Source of the DNA: Leucocoprinus leucothites
Lineage: Eukaryota > Basidiomycota > Agaricomycetes > Agaricales > Agaricaceae
Direction: 5' to 3'
Assembly (NCBI GenBank): GCA_013368445.1
Contig: JAACJO010000004.1
Coordinates: 248,001-312,000, forward strand
DNA length: 64,000 nt
The notes under the pieces were generated by a model. The model worked only from the letters and a program-made list of their open reading frames with translations, searched no databases and was not told where the DNA came from. Of this stretch, positions 23,604-36,599 are shown one piece after another (position 1 is the stretch's first letter; each line of letters begins with the position of its first letter). The position numbers and the translations under genes were made by a program.

Positions 23604-25464
23604 CTAATCTTCCCTTTGCCTGACAGTGACTTTGAGATGACCATCGAACTTGGGAGCCAGGAAAGCTCTGAATTGCATATCACGTTCACTTTTGAAATTA
23701 TGAGCAAGGGAAGGAAAATAAAAGGTAAGTCGAACGTACGTAGTACCAGAGTTCTTGAGTTCCAATTTCCTGAAGATGTTACCGAGGATCAAGTAAAGCT
23801 CAACCCAACCGAGACTAAGCAACTGTCAGCTGCAGTTACAGCAACATGACAGCAGAATCAGACGTACTTGATACCTGGGCACATGCGAGGGCCACGGGAG
23901 AATGCAATGAGGAAGTTGTCGAGCTCCTTGTTGTCCAACCAGCGATTAGGATCAAACTTGTCGGGGTTGGTGAACACTGCTGGGTTTTTGTGCATGAACG
24001 TATTGCCCATTGCAACAACAGACTAAAAAAAGGAGAGATCAGATCAATAATTGCTAACTAAAAATAAACGAAGTGAACGTACACCAGCAGGAACCGTGTG
24101 TCCCGCAATAATCGATTCAGCTCCAGTAACTCGGGGAAGAGGGCTAACGACACCATGAGAGAACCTCAATGCCTCTTTGATGACAGCAGTCTTTGATGGA
24201 TGGGCGGTCAGCATAGATGCACGGATTGTGAAGTGGGTTACTCACCAAGTAAGGCAACTTCTCAAGTGCTTGAACACCCATCGGTGTATCCTTCTCAGGC
24301 CATGCTTCTTTGATTTCGTTGACGAGTCGCTCGTGGATATCTGGGTTGCTGAGAACATGGAAGATTCCAACAGAGCAAGCGTTTCCAACACTATCACTAC
24401 CAGCTGCGATGAGAACGCCTCCCTCGTCGAGTAATGATTTTCTCGTCGGGGGTGCTCGGCCATTCTCAGTGCTCAGAAGGTGGTGGTAGATAGTCTCGTG
24501 TTCGACGTATTCAAGGGACGAAGGATCAGTGAGCAGTCCATCAACCTGGTTTGCGATACGTCTCGACAGGTTTGCAGCTGCTAGCATTCCAGGGCTCTTG
24601 AGGAAATCGGGCATGTGGAAAATGAACGGTGCAAGGAATGGGAAATGATGAATCCAGAAGAAGAGGCCTTCGGTGTCCATGATAGACATAAGAGTCGGGT
24701 GCTTGAATTCGGGGTCGTCCAGACATTTGACGGGATTAGCATGGCAATACTGAGTGATGATCTCGACTGTTGTAGAGTGAAGACCAAGATGAAGGTCAGC
24801 CGTGCGACCCGAGTCAGCATAGGGACCCAGAGCAGTGATGAGTCGATCAATCTAGAAGGAGTTTAGTTTCTGAAAATGCGACTAGGAGGCGGGAAGTATT
24901 TACCGAATGCTGAATTAAGCTCTCAAGCTTAAGGATAGCTCGTCGCGAGAAGAGAGGCAAGATGACGTCCCTGCGCTTCTTAGCCGCCTTGGGGTCTGTG
25001 AGGCCGAAAGACGATTCTTGTTCGTGGAAACAGTCATAGAAGGCAGCCCACTTGCTCATCTTCTTGCCCATGCCGTAGATATCGTAGTAGGCTTGAGGGT
25101 CACTAAAGTGCACCTAAGAGAATATTAGCGTTAATGCCAGTCGGAATCAAAGAGCTCCGCCCACCATGTTCGGTCTATATCTTACAACAGGACCTAAGCA
25201 AGCCTATAGTTAGGCGGGATGACGTCCACTACTATCATCAACCTTACCGTAAATCTTGTGTAGCTTCTCCAGCTGAGGAACGGTTTGACCATTCTTCCAG
25301 AGATCAACATAAGTGGCATAATAGTCGGTAACCGCAGCAAGCGGAGGACCAGGGAATTTGGAAAGAGGGTGGAAGTAGAGTCGATAAACGGCCAAAGCTG
25401 CAGCACTTAGTCCACCAGCGACAGACAAGGCGAAAGCAGCATCCCAAGTGGTATAGGTGATCAT
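23604..25464 (-). CDS. Cytochrome P450 monooxygenase
   Basis: The exons join to roughly 500 residues. An N-terminal membrane anchor (FALSVAGGLSAAALAVYRL) is followed by the Pro-rich hinge FHPLSKFPGPPLAA, and then VRYRPNMVHFSDPQAYYDIYG, which spans a small intron. The I-helix is GGVLIAAGSDSVGNAC, the K-helix ExxR is KEALRF, the meander includes FDPNRWLD, and the haem loop is FSRGPRMCPG with the Cys ligand. The C-terminus ends KVTVRQRED. The layout resembles ascomycete trichodiene-oxygenase/CYP58-like proteins, but the substrate cannot be assigned. The start is ATG 25464; the frame to 25470 begins with TTG. It lies next to the kinase repeat block, with no obvious biosynthetic cluster partner beside it. 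Confidence 0.88.
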
Positions 25465-27959
25465 GACCAAAGTTCGTTGTCCGAGACCCAGAGCAAAGGG
25501 GGGATGTCATACTCAAGGGTCCAACCGCAGGTTATATAGGCTAGCATTACCTGTTTGACAGTGAGAATGAACCCGAGCGTTAGGGGCGTAATCGGGCATT
25601 GGCGTGGCTGTCTGAATGCTTCTTCGTGATGGTGCAAACCTGAAAATACTTGGGACGGCGAGATGAAGAAAAATTGACGTAAGGAGAAGATCCCCGGCCA
25701 CCCCACCGCTGAATTGCTGGCGTTTCGTCGTTTGATGCATAAGCCCTTGGTAGATCTGACTCGCAGTCGTAACCCGAAGTGATTTCTGTCGATTCTATAA
25801 AGTCGACTTTGGTCTATGTAAAAAAATGAGCCATGTGGGACGGTGATATTCTTGTCTTGCGACACCGAGACTGATGACACCGGCCTTCGTTCGGGTCGCA
25901 CATCAAACCCTTGAAGAGCGAACCGAAGAGGGGAGTTGATTGAATTGTTTGGGTTCATACGAGGTGTCAAACCTCTCAATTTTCCTCCGATTTGATCTCT
26001 CGTAGCTTGCATTCGGTGAGTCTGTACAATCTCCACTGGCACTACACGTCATGGAAGGCATGGAACTTACCGCATTTCACAACCTTGTTATCAAGCTCTA
26101 AAATCGATGGTAGAAATGCAAACCTGCACCGGCCGAAGACAAACATTTCCCGAATGAGATTGAGGCTCACGATCAGGTGATATCCATGCAAGCTTCTATC
26201 GGACAGGCAAGAAGGTTTATTTCCGAGAAGTAATTCCAGCATATGCAACATGAAACAGACGTTGCCTAGCGGGTGTTAGGTGCCTGCCAGAGCAAAGCCA
26301 GATGGTTTCAAGGCAAGCTTCGCGCTTTCAGATGGGGACCAAGAGTATAGAACTCCGTGTGGAGTGCGATTGAAGGTGACAGAGGTCGCCTTGTATCAAG
26401 CCAATGTCACCAGAACCTGAAAAGAATGGAAGGAACAATGTATAAATAAATGTGATCTCATCTGCTAGCCTGTTAGCCTCATCATCGTCACCCCTACCTC
26501 GTTCTTCTGGATTTACGTCCCCTCGCGCGTCTATTTGTTACGATTAACCGGGTTTTTTGGACACAACTGACCTTCGACCCTCCATACACACCTCAAGCCT
26601 GGGGGTATGAAAATAAGTCAGTAAATATGGAACAGATACCTGAGGATTTTCTCTTGGCGTCGACGTCAACATGCGATCACTTTAACCGGAGTAATAAAGG
26701 ACCCATACTTGTCGTTGTCGTCGGATGAGCTGGGCGCACTTGTGACTCCGCAAAAGTGAGCGACGACCGGAGAAGCACCATCAAACACGTCCCTCGAAAA
26801 ATCAATTCTCTTTTTACTCCGATAGTAATTCAAATGAGGCTTCTGGGCTTCCCGTTAGAAGGTAAAATTGAATGGAGAAGATCTACCTTTGAGCCGATCA
26901 CGGTATACCCTCACCCGATCTTTCTCACCCACCCTGATCGGTGTCAGCCTAAATCCTCGATAAAGCGGCAGCCTAAGAGACCAAATTCCAGCCCCCTCTC
27001 CCCCCGGCCAATTTTCCTGCTCGTCCTCATTTATTCTCCACCACTTGAGCGCCTATTCAACTGGACTATAGTAACACTTAGTTATCATGACACAAGAGTC
27101 AACGTCTCTCGCTTAAGTAGCAATCGTCAAAATGTTCTCGAAAACATAAAGTTCACGAATCCCTCAATGCCGCAACACCGCGACTTCACAATGACTGGTC
27201 AGAGAAGGAGAGATGGATTCAAGAAGGCAATGCAGGGTCTTTTGGTACGAGGTCACTGTTAACGCTCATCATGCATCATCCCTCATACTTAGCTCTCATA
27301 ATCTCGGTCAACACCCCACTAGTTTTGCGACGACGTCGAGGGAGCACGTAATATTGTTAGATAACCTAACCACAAACCGGTCAACATCGGGTAGCGGTTA
27401 TACCCCTACTAGTAAGGGATCGGAGGAAGAGTGGCGCTTCTTGGGTGTCCTTGCTGGAGAAGAGTAACTAGCGTCCTAGTATGCTGTGTCCTCGGGCACC
27501 GAAGCCGATATAGATCGGGAAAGGTCGTGGCATTGTTCGATGATCAGTCATTGGGAATGACCCTCGAAATCCCACCAACCAAGCTGCGACAATCGAGCTA
27601 GGCATCTGCTGGTCCTTGGAGTTTTGATGCACAGTTTTCCACATTCCCACGTGACCATCGATGTTTCCTGCCTTGCTTGGTCCAGGACCACGTCGAATCG
27701 AGGCAAGGGATAACTATTAGAGTTCTAGAGCTCGTTTCAGACAATCAGAAGAAGGTTTGACAGTATCGAGCGTTTCGTCCACTGAATAACGCTCAATTCA
27801 AAAACCGCACCGACACTTAATTTCTAACACACGGTGGAATAGGCCCTTACACTCTCGGGCAGGGAACGCCTCCGGTTTGAACTTCGTGAGTGAATCTTTC
27901 GCTTAGCAACGCTCCTCCCGAAGCTGACTCAACCTCAAAGAAGCAACCCCAAGGCTCGT
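25465..27959. other. Gene-free stretch upstream of the P450
   Basis: This contains the P450 promoter and 2.5 kb of sequence with only unsupported frames, including one of 193 codons on minus (25461-26042) and one of 168 codons on plus (26756-27262). Neither shows motifs or codon bias like its neighbours. Nothing definite is seen. Confidence 0.4.
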
Positions 27960-29547
27960 ATACGTACTTCTCGAGAGCACCTACCACCCGGCGATCAGTC
28001 ATCCCTCATTAATTATTCGCGGACAGAGTTGATTGCCCAGTGCCTCGAAGTTAACTATCGGTTTTTCGACCCAGAATGCAGTCTATTTTCGCAGTGCTCA
28101 GTTCTCGGAATACCTGCTGTCTGCCCGCTGGCGAACAGTTTCTCCTCATCTGTTGCTCAGAGCTACCTCGGACTCTAAACAACTGTCGATCACCTGTCAC
28201 ATTCCTTCCGATCGCCTCTCATCGCGCGGAAGATGATTAGCCTTCGGAGGTTCCTGTTTTTCAAGTCGTGCAAATGGCCAGTGGCTACGCATCTGCCATC
28301 CACTTTAGGTTGCCTCCCCAACAAGAAGACTCTAGGCAGCTTTCTTATCCGTTGGTATTTGTATTGAGCCCCGACATGCCGCAGAAGACCAGCCCAGAGC
28401 TACTCTTAGACTGATAAAACCACATCGAATCCTGGGCAACAAACATCCTCAACATCTTCAATCCCTTTCCCTGAGCCCCTGGAGTCAACACGAGTCTTCC
28501 AGACATCACTTGGACTTATCAAGGCAAGAGAGTGCGGTATTATACAGGTGAGCAGATGACCAACTCAAACACTACACACTTAATAATACCAAGCCCTATC
28601 AAGGATGATCGCATCCTCCTGGCAGGCTTGAGTTCAAGATCCCATCATTCGTTCCTACCTCTTCCCCCCATGTTCCCCTGTTACGTGGCGTCGCTTTCTC
28701 GTTTTCATTGTTTTATCTTGGATGGTGACATGCGGTCCGGTTCCCCCCCTGAAAAGGCCTCCTGAGGTCACCTGTGAATAACCCGACTCTAGCAGCGATA
28801 CGTGACTCCGATTCCGTGCTATTCCCTAGCACCTAGATTTCTGATGTCTTCAGCTGTCCGCAATACCAGACCAGGGATGGAGTTGCGTAGGGGCATCCAA
28901 AAGCGGTTTTGTGCTCTGATCCTTGGTGATTGTTCGCGAGCACTTGGAGTCGAAAAAAAACTCTCGATCTCAGCAGACGCCACCGAGTTCAGGCTGTTCT
29001 GAGTAACACCCTGACCGTTACCTCAATTAACCAAGCTTTTGTATATCCTGACATCTGCTCGCGCGTGCAACGAGGCAAGATAGATAGCATAATGTGCTGT
29101 ACTTCGTCTTGGGGCTGCAGATAATCGTCTGCTACCATTTGAAGGAACTCCCCATTGCTGTCGATACAATATGGTACCCAGTATAAATATTAAACGACCC
29201 CAGTTACGCACCTATATTTCAGCAAGCCTTCCGAAAACGATTCTCGCACTGACCACTCGTATTTTCAGTATTCCTTGACTGGAACCCTTCATGTTTGTCA
29301 TGAGTGAAATGACCAATGCCCTTGGAGGTGCGATGTTTTGTCAGGTACTTCCATTCCAATGACTTGATACCATGCTGGCGATAGCCCGGTCAGAATGCGC
29401 GAAAAGTATAGAGTTTGTAATATAAAAGAGACAGGCCTTTGGAGTACTATATAATCAAACAGCACGGAGACATACATATTACAACCCATATTGACCACAA
29501 TAAAATTGAGGATAAATTCTCGTGGAGGAAATTGAAGGAGATCATAA

Positions 29548-30825
29548 TCAGGATTGCTGTACACAGCTTTCAAGACTTTGTACTAACTCTTGAATCGTCG
29601 GACGATTCTCCGGGGTGATACTAAAACATGGTGATAAAATTGGCCAAAGGCGATCTGCCATTCCAGGAGGGGGACTTGGAAGCTGAAGCGTATTGCCCCC
29701 GGTAATGTGCATCATGACACTGTGATCATAGATAATCTCGCTAAATGGCGGTTTGCCTGTCCAAACCTGTTCTCTGGTGAGCATTGGAAGGAACAATCAC
29801 AATATCCAGCGAATACCGAACCTCGAAAGCCGTTAGACCAAATGCACAAATGTCGCTACACTTGTTCGGGGTAATCGTGACATTGTTCTCAGGAGGAAAA
29901 AGCTCCGGAGCTTGGTAACGAGTCGATCCGGCAAATTTGGTCGTGAACCCGCGCGTATAAAGGATCGAGGAGCGGCCGAAATCACATACGAGAGGTTTGT
30001 TCTCGTCACTCATTAGAACGTTCGACTAGACGGTCAGAGTATGATGATTTCAGAAACACCGTATATTTTGATGGCAGTCGAACGCTTACAGGCTTTAGGT
30101 CTCCATGAATGACATCTTGCTCATGCAGGTATTCCATGCCTCGCGCAACACCTAGGATCTGCGTGCTCCTGTCAGCTCAAACCTATTCATCTTAGCATAA
30201 CATATTTCACGCGCCAATGACAACCTAGTTTCAATAGGTGGGTTTGAATTCTGAACATAATCTCCCACTGTTCCGTTGGTACAGTAAGGCGAGATAAGAG
30301 CTGGACACGCCTCAAAACGTCCGAGGTCGGGTGCAAGTCCAAGGAAACTCAGGACGTTCTCGTGCTTTAGCTTGTGCCAGACTACTGCCTCTCGGTTTAG
30401 CCACCTCCTACCGGGAAGGCAGAATGATCAGAAATATTGTCCCTATCAAAAGAATAGGCATTCTCATACTCTATTGTTTTGATATCGCCTGGCTTATCTG
30501 TCCCGCGAAAGACTTTGATCGCTACCTTCAAATGTTTTAAGTAGCTATATGCGGATTTCGCCACAAGGAAGGCTACCTTGTAGGATGGATCAGCTACTAG
30601 GTGGCCGGTGTAAACATCACAATATCCACCAGTATGTTTTGGAAAAATTTCCTTTGAATGATTGATCTTGCCGGCCAGATCCTGTCTCATTAGACAACCG
30701 TACATCAGCTTTCTGGGCAAGTAAAAATCGCCGCACTGGATACACACCAGATAGTCATGTTTTTTGAGCAGTTCTGCCAGGGACTCAATGCGGTTTTCCG
30801 GAGGGAGGGAGGGGTCTGATGCCAT
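29548..30825 (-). CDS. Small protein kinase, tandem copy A
   Basis: About 300 residues in seven exons, same structure as copy C. Visible motifs: GGYCDVYTGHLV (a modified glycine loop), VAIKVF (catalytic Lys), RWLNREAVVWHKLKHENV (C-helix Glu), IHGDLKP (HGD in place of HRD, frequent in agaric kinases), VCDFGRS, and RYQAPEL. The C-lobe end is CFSITPENRPTIQELVQSL. One problem exists: the donor after the exon ending SLAR-E reads AT, not GT (30204-30205). A shifted donor (GT at about 30202-30201) with a shifted acceptor after GATCCTAG restores the frame with one residue fewer (REICVARG instead of REILGVARG). The gene may therefore be active, but the splice is weak. A TATA-like box lies about 95 bp upstream. 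Confidence 0.62.
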
Positions 30826-30919
30826 GAGGTCAATTGATATATTAAGTCTAAGCTCAGGTCAAGCTCAGGCTTGAGAAGTAGGAACTGTGGTAATAAACTC
30901 GCTCCTGGGGCCTTAGGGA

Positions 30920-30926
30920 TTTATAG
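30920..30926 (-). promoter_or_regulatory. TATA-like box of kinase A
   Basis: CTATAAA on the minus strand, about 95 bp before ATG 30825, aligns with the TATATAAA boxes of copies C and D. Confidence 0.5.
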
Positions 30927-31785
30927 TCCTCCATCGGCAGTCATCAGCGTGCAAATCAGAAACCTATAATAAGTGCATCCAAAGTCAGCATGGAACTTGG
31001 TTATTGTACATGAGGGCGTTGTGGACGTTGACGGTTTTAGAAGTTTTGCCTCCACGATGTTGCTTGTGCGGAACATCTTCACCCTTCAAATGCAACTTCG
31101 AATGATACTCCGCAATAAATTTAGCGCCGCTACTGGAGCTCGGCGCTTATCGTATGAGCATTAAGATCACCTGAGAAGCCTCATGGTAGTATCCTTCCAG
31201 CGACAGATATAACATTCTATTGGAGCTATTTGTGCTTCTCAGAGGACGCACGATCAGGCGAGCCAGCAATAAATCGTTTCAAGTCGGAACAGATACGGAT
31301 TCCTTTGTGCATGTTCCATTTTCATCACACGTCCTTCCAGTAAGCAAAAAATGTGTACCACGATGTCTTTGACTCACTAATGACGTCTACTATTTAGCGC
31401 CTGTCAGAACGCGGCCATGATCTTGGGGTAGCAAGTCCAGCGCAGCCCCTTTCGTTATTTGTTGTTTCCAGTTAGTGATACGCCCAGCCCGCAGCCCCCA
31501 AGCGAAGTCCCCCAAAAGTCCGCCGATACCAGCACAAAGAGGTAAAGAGTCGACGAGCAAGTGAAACCGATGGGAGATGATCGATCATCATCGTTTGGTA
31601 CAATGTGTTGCCCAGTGTAAATATTGAATGAGCCCGACCTATACCCTTCAGAAGCATTGAATTTGGAAATTCCCGTGACGTTACAGTCCAGTCAGAATAC
31701 ATGAAAAGTGTAAAGTGAATAATTGAGAAAGAGATAGGCCCATTGAGTACAGTCAATCGGCTGGAGAAATACAAATTTAAAGCTT

Positions 31786-33027
31786 CTGTACTAATTCTTT
31801 AATCGTCGGACGATTCCCTGGGTGGTACTAAAACATGGCAACAAAATCGGCTAAAGGCGATCCACCATTGCAGGAGAGGGACTCGGAGTTTCGGAAGTGC
31901 ATCGCCCAAGAACATGTTCATAAGAATAGCGTTTACATTGGGAAGCTCGCTAAACGGCAGATTACCTGTCTATATCTGTTCTCTGGTAAGCAATGGAAGC
32001 AACAATCAAGATTTCCGGAGATTGGCGAACCTCGAAAGCCGTTAACCAAATGCACAAACGTCGGTACGCTTGTTCGGGGTAACCGTAACATTACTCCTAG
32101 TATAAAGCAGTTCCGGTGCTTGATAGCGAGTTGTTCCGGCGAATCTGGTCGTGAATCCGCGCATAAAAAGGGTCGAGGAGGGGCCGAAATCACATACGAG
32201 AGGTATGTTCTTGTCGCTCATTAGAACATTTGACTAGACAGTCAGAGTGGGATAATTCAGAAACAGCGTGAGTTTCATATACTATCAATAGCAGTCAAAT
32301 TCACCCAGGCTTTAGGTCTCCATGAATGTCATATTGTTCATGCAGGTATTCCAGACTTCGTGTGACACCCAGGATCTGTGTGCCACCGTCGACCCGGACT
32401 CATTCATCTCAGTATAACCTATTTCAGGCACCAACGATACCCTAGTTTCAATAAGTGGGTTCGAATTTTGAATGTAATCTCCCACCGTTCCATTGGGATA
32501 ATAAAGCGGGACCAGGGCACGCCTCCAAACATCCGAGGTCGGGTGCAAGATCGATGAAAACCAGTAGGTTCTCATGCTTGAGCTTGTGCCAGACTGCTGC
32601 CTCTCGATTGAGCCACCTACCGGGAAGGCAGAGTGGTCAGAAATATTGCCCCTATCATAAGAATAAGCATCCTCATGCCTTATTATTTCGATCTGGTCTA
32701 GCTTATCTGTCACACGAGAGACTTCGATCGCTACCTTCAAATGTTTTAAATAAATATATGGGGATTTCGCCACAAGGAAGACTACCTTGTAGGATGGATC
32801 AGCTACTAGGTAGCCAGTGTAAACACCAGAGTATCCACCAGTATGTGCTGGGAGTTTGGTCCTCTGTGCGATTGACCTTGCCGACCAGATTCTGTTCCAT
32901 TAGAAACCCGCATATGAGCCATTTGACCGATGAGAATCGCCGTACCGGATACACACCAGATGGCCTTGTTTTTCGAGCAGTTCTAGGGATGCAATGTGGT
33001 TTGTTAAAGGGAGGGACTTGATGTCAT
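31786..33027 (-). pseudogene. Decayed kinase copy B
   Basis: It is collinear with copies A, C and D but clearly dead. A stop codon appears at codon 8 (after MTSSPSL). The catalytic Lys of VAIK is replaced (VAIEVS). The donor at 32421-32422 reads AT instead of GT, the donor after HGDLKP is changed to GG, and a frame break occurs in the segment for CAFGLTAFE near 32045. DFG and APE remain readable (VCDFGPS, YQAPELL). The TATA box seen in the other copies is mutated (CTCTAAA near 33112). The 3' end is blurred at about 31786. Confidence 0.85.
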
Positions 33028-33854
33028 GTGATCAATTGACATATCAAGTCCAAGTTGTCGAGCTTGAGAAGTAGAAACTGCGGTGATAAGCTCGCCCCAG
33101 AGGCTTAGAGATTTAGAGCCCTCCATCGGCAGCCAAAGGACTCAAATCAGAAATCTATAATAAGTACATCCAGAGTCGGCATGAAACTCGGTCATTGTAC
33201 CGATGTGAGGGCACTGTGGACGCTGTTTGGACAGTTTGAAACTCGAGTCATGGTTCTTGCGCATGCGTGGCCTTCCGTGAATAGAACAATGCGATAAACC
33301 CGAGCCGGGGAAGATCGCTATGGGCTTTGCACGATACACATCGCCGACTTGCAAATTCAAATACTCGCGTTGAACATAGTGACTTTACGAGGAGCCCAGT
33401 CTGATTTAGTTCAACTACCGGCTTACTAGCTGGCAGACCACAGGACTGCAAGTGTCGATGAACATCAGCTAGAATCAATTCCAAGTCAGGGACTACCTGG
33501 ACCAAGGGTATGAGCCTGCTTGACGGCTTAGAAGCTTTCCCTCCACGGCGTTGCTTGTACAGATCTTCTTCGCCCTTCGAACGCAACTTCGAATGATACT
33601 CCGCCATAATTTTAGCGCAGCTACTCGGTGCTAGGGCGCTTAACGTATGAGCATTAAGATTGTCTGAGAAGCTTCGTGGTAGTATCTCTTCAGCGACATC
33701 TGGAATTCGAGCGACAGAGTCACAGAGACGGCATTCTGTGGAGGCTGTTCACCCTTCCCAGATGACGCACGATTAGGCGAGCCTGCAATAAGCCGTTTCA
33801 TAACAAACATGGATTCCTTGGCACGTGACGTTTCTTTTTCATCACACTTCCTTC

Positions 33855-34788
33855 CAGTAGGGGACACTTAAAGTCGACTAGTTTGGTCAAAGTAATAGAA
33901 ATTAGATTAAAATACAGTCAAACGATAGATCTCATCAAGGGCTCTCGAATGAGCCCCGAATTATAAATTTCTATCGAGCGGCCGTTCGAGAAATTGGTAT
34001 TTAAGTAAATGACCCCAAAATTTTGGCAAAATGTCAAAAATCAATAGGAAAATCATGAGTGTATGTGGAATCAACTACTTTTGCAAGTCTGGGCATGATC
34101 CCAAGATATCATCCGATTTTATCGAGCCGATATTCCATAATTAAGTGGTTAAGTAATAAAAGGAAGGTGCGAAAGGACATTAGCAACCTTTGAAATCACT
34201 CATGGAGACCACTACAACTGGTTGGCATACAGAGCCCACCAGTGGTAGACCCCAATACTGGAAGTCTGTTGGATCATTATACCATCTATCATATACAGAG
34301 GTGCCATGTAGACAGAAAATATTGAGTACTCAGGACAGACTGTCGGCGTTGTAATCAGGATTGGGGCTGGTGTAAATACTCCTATAGGTGGCCTCCAGAG
34401 AAGACTTCTGAGGAAGCGAATGAGAGGCACTAGACGTCTGTCCTGTTGATGTCATCAGGCGCTTATCAGGCGCTCACGACAATTTATTGCGTTGGTCTCG
34501 CGGAGAAAGTTACCAATGCACAGGTTGCAAGCAGAACAATATCGGGCAGCTTTCTGGCAAGTACTAATGGTGGGTTGCGAGGCCAACCCTAAAGTTATAT
34601 TTCTCTGTTTATGCTCCTGTGAATTTCCGAAATTTTTTGGCAGTGGCCAAAAAGCCGTGGAAATTTTATGAAAACTAAGTTAAAACGCGTCTAAAATCGA
34701 CTTGAGTCTCATACTAAAAACTTGTGCGAAATTATCGAGTAAATCGTGAGAAACTCGGGTAGTCTGCTTTAAGTGTCCCAGGCTACTG
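33855..34788. mobile_element. Non-autonomous TIR DNA transposon
   Basis: The left end reads CAGTAG then GGGACACTTAAAG (33861-33873). The right end reads CTTTAAGTGTCCC (34767-34779) then AGGCTACTG. The outer bases are also inverted repeats (CAGTAG / CAGTAGCCT), so the TIR is about 19-22 bp with one short gap, and a second partial match (GACTA) follows inside. TA follows the right end. CAGT-type ends with a TA target are common for Tc1/mariner and pogo-like elements; that class is inference. The inside has no transposase, only a 72-codon frame. The element is absent at the corresponding place in units 1 and 4. Confidence 0.72.
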
Positions 34789-35191
34789 TATCTTGAACTA
34801 ATGATGTCTGTCAGTTAGTGTACGTTGGCAGAATGCCGCCAAGATCAAGCCAACTCAACGCCTTTCATCGTTGCTTGCTTCCAGCTGTTGATACGTCCAG
34901 TTTAAAGTTTCCAAGCAAAGTACCTCCAAAGTCCGCTGATGCTAGCACAAAGAGGTAAAGAGTCGACGATCAAGTGAAATCAGTGTCGCGCCTGAATTAG
35001 CCCCCTAGTTTATAAATCAAGTTTTAGTTTGAACTTTAGAGCGTGCACATCTTGAAAATGAAACACCGCTCAGCGCTCAGCAAGGTTATTGGTGCCTGGC
35101 CTCAGCGCAAGGATCGATCACAGCTGCAGGGAATCCTGCTGAATGCTCAGTGATACGTACATGCACTTCTCGAGAACATCTACCATCTGGC

Positions 35192-35585
35192 TGTTGAATC
35201 ACGTGCGCGTCTATACGCTGCTACAGTATATTAGTGTTCACTCTCAATTATGACATATGCATTCTATTATTAGATACCACTATGTTCACGCACTGATACT
35301 TCGTGCGGACGCTACATGTTTTACTATGTGTTTTACTTGTACCCTTTACCATCTCGAAACGATGGTGTAATGTCTCTATTATGGTAGTAACAATACGGAC
35401 ATTTTAGTATAAATACCTTGTATTTTCTGCGATATTCAATAGTCAAATTCTACACTCTCAGTCGCAACTCCATTACAACTCTTACTCCCATAACAGTTTA
35501 CTGCCTAGCAGAGTAAGTCATCGACTACGTCGTCTACCTTCACCGCTACGCTCCCCATTGCTGCTTCGACACTGGCTACCGAACA
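35192..35585. mobile_element. Probable solo LTR
   Basis: This 394-bp segment interrupts sequence that is continuous in unit 1. It starts TGTTGAATC and ends CCGAACA, the TG..CA form with short inverted ends (TGTT / AACA). Inside are a TATAAATA-like box near 35409-35417 and a downstream Py-rich stretch, as expected for the U3/R part of a Copia-type LTR. No matching second LTR or coding region is present. I could not define a clean target-site duplication, because the left and right flanks differ. Confidence 0.42.
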
Positions 35586-36599
35586 TCTTTCCATTTATGG
35601 ACAAAGTTGGATCATTCGTTGCCCGGTGCCTAGAAATTAGCCATCAACTTTTTCACTAGAATGCAGTCTAGTTCCCCGGCACTCAATCCTCAGTATACCC
35701 GCTGCCTGCTCGCTGACAAGCAGTTACCCCTCATCGTGTGCTCAGAGCTACCTCGGACTCTCCGAGTCTGAACAACCGTCGATCAACCGTCACATTCCTT
35801 CCGACCACCTCTCATCACACGGAAAATGATTAGCCCTTCGGAGGTTTCTGTTTTTCAGGCTGTGCAAACGGACTGTGGCTACGTATCTCACATTCACCTT
35901 GGGTTGCCTCCCCGAAGTTCAGCACCAAAATACTGGAATTGAAGGAATTGGGGGGCAGTGCAAAAGATGAGTTGTTCACTATTTTTTGGGATGGTGATGC
36001 ACCATGTACCTTTGACCATTCGACCCAGGTTGGACTTCAGCTTATATCATTCATTGGTATTTATACAGAAGTTGACATGTCATTAATGATCAATCCGTGG
36101 GTACCTCAGATTAGCCGAGGCACATTGAATCTCAGGCAGGAAGCATCTTCCCGAGGTTTCCGTCAACACAAATATTCCAGACATCCTATGGACCAAACGG
36201 GGGTGTGCAGCATTATACAGGTGAGCAGGGAACCAATCCAAGCACTACACGCCTAATAAAAAGAGGACATCCACTTATTGATAAAGGTCCCGCTGGTCGG
36301 CTAGAAACCTTCTGTCCGGGCTCGGATCAGCCACCATCGTTGGTACCATGCGCTACGCAGTGTAAATGTTTAATAGGCTTGACTTGTACCCTCCAGAAGC
36401 ACTGAATCTGAAAGTTCCCGTGACGTTTCACGACAATAATCCAGTCAGAATGCATAAAAAGTGTAGAGTGAATAATCGAGAAAGACATAGACCTTTTGAG
36501 TATGGTCAATCAGCCAGAGGAATACATATCATTCACATTTACTATAATAGAGCCGAGGATAAATCGTGCGGAGGAAATTGAAGAAGACTGTAATTAGGA

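Larger units (their letters stand above)
27960..31570. repeat. Kinase segmental duplication, unit 1
   Basis: Order from the left: a flank (27960-28560) that matches 35150-36240, a downstream flank (about 29200-29547), kinase copy A, an upstream flank (30826-31340), and a short block (31370-31570) that matches 34800-35000 and 42720-42930. Matches were seen by eye as long runs of similar wording, not aligned by program. Confidence 0.7.
31571..35000. repeat. Kinase segmental duplication, unit 2
   Basis: It contains a downstream flank (31571-31785), decayed kinase B, an upstream flank (33028-33854) with a reading frame related to those at 37933 and 41885, a TIR element (33855-34788), and the block at 34800-35000 shared with units 1 and 4. 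Confidence 0.65.

Noticed and set aside
25461..26042. 193-codon minus frame upstream of the P450
   Set aside because: It overlaps the P450 start region and promoter, has no recognisable domain, and no homologous blocks are visible.
26756..27262. 168-codon plus frame
   Set aside because: No motif, no neighbouring exon partner and no bias like nearby genes. It is probably chance.
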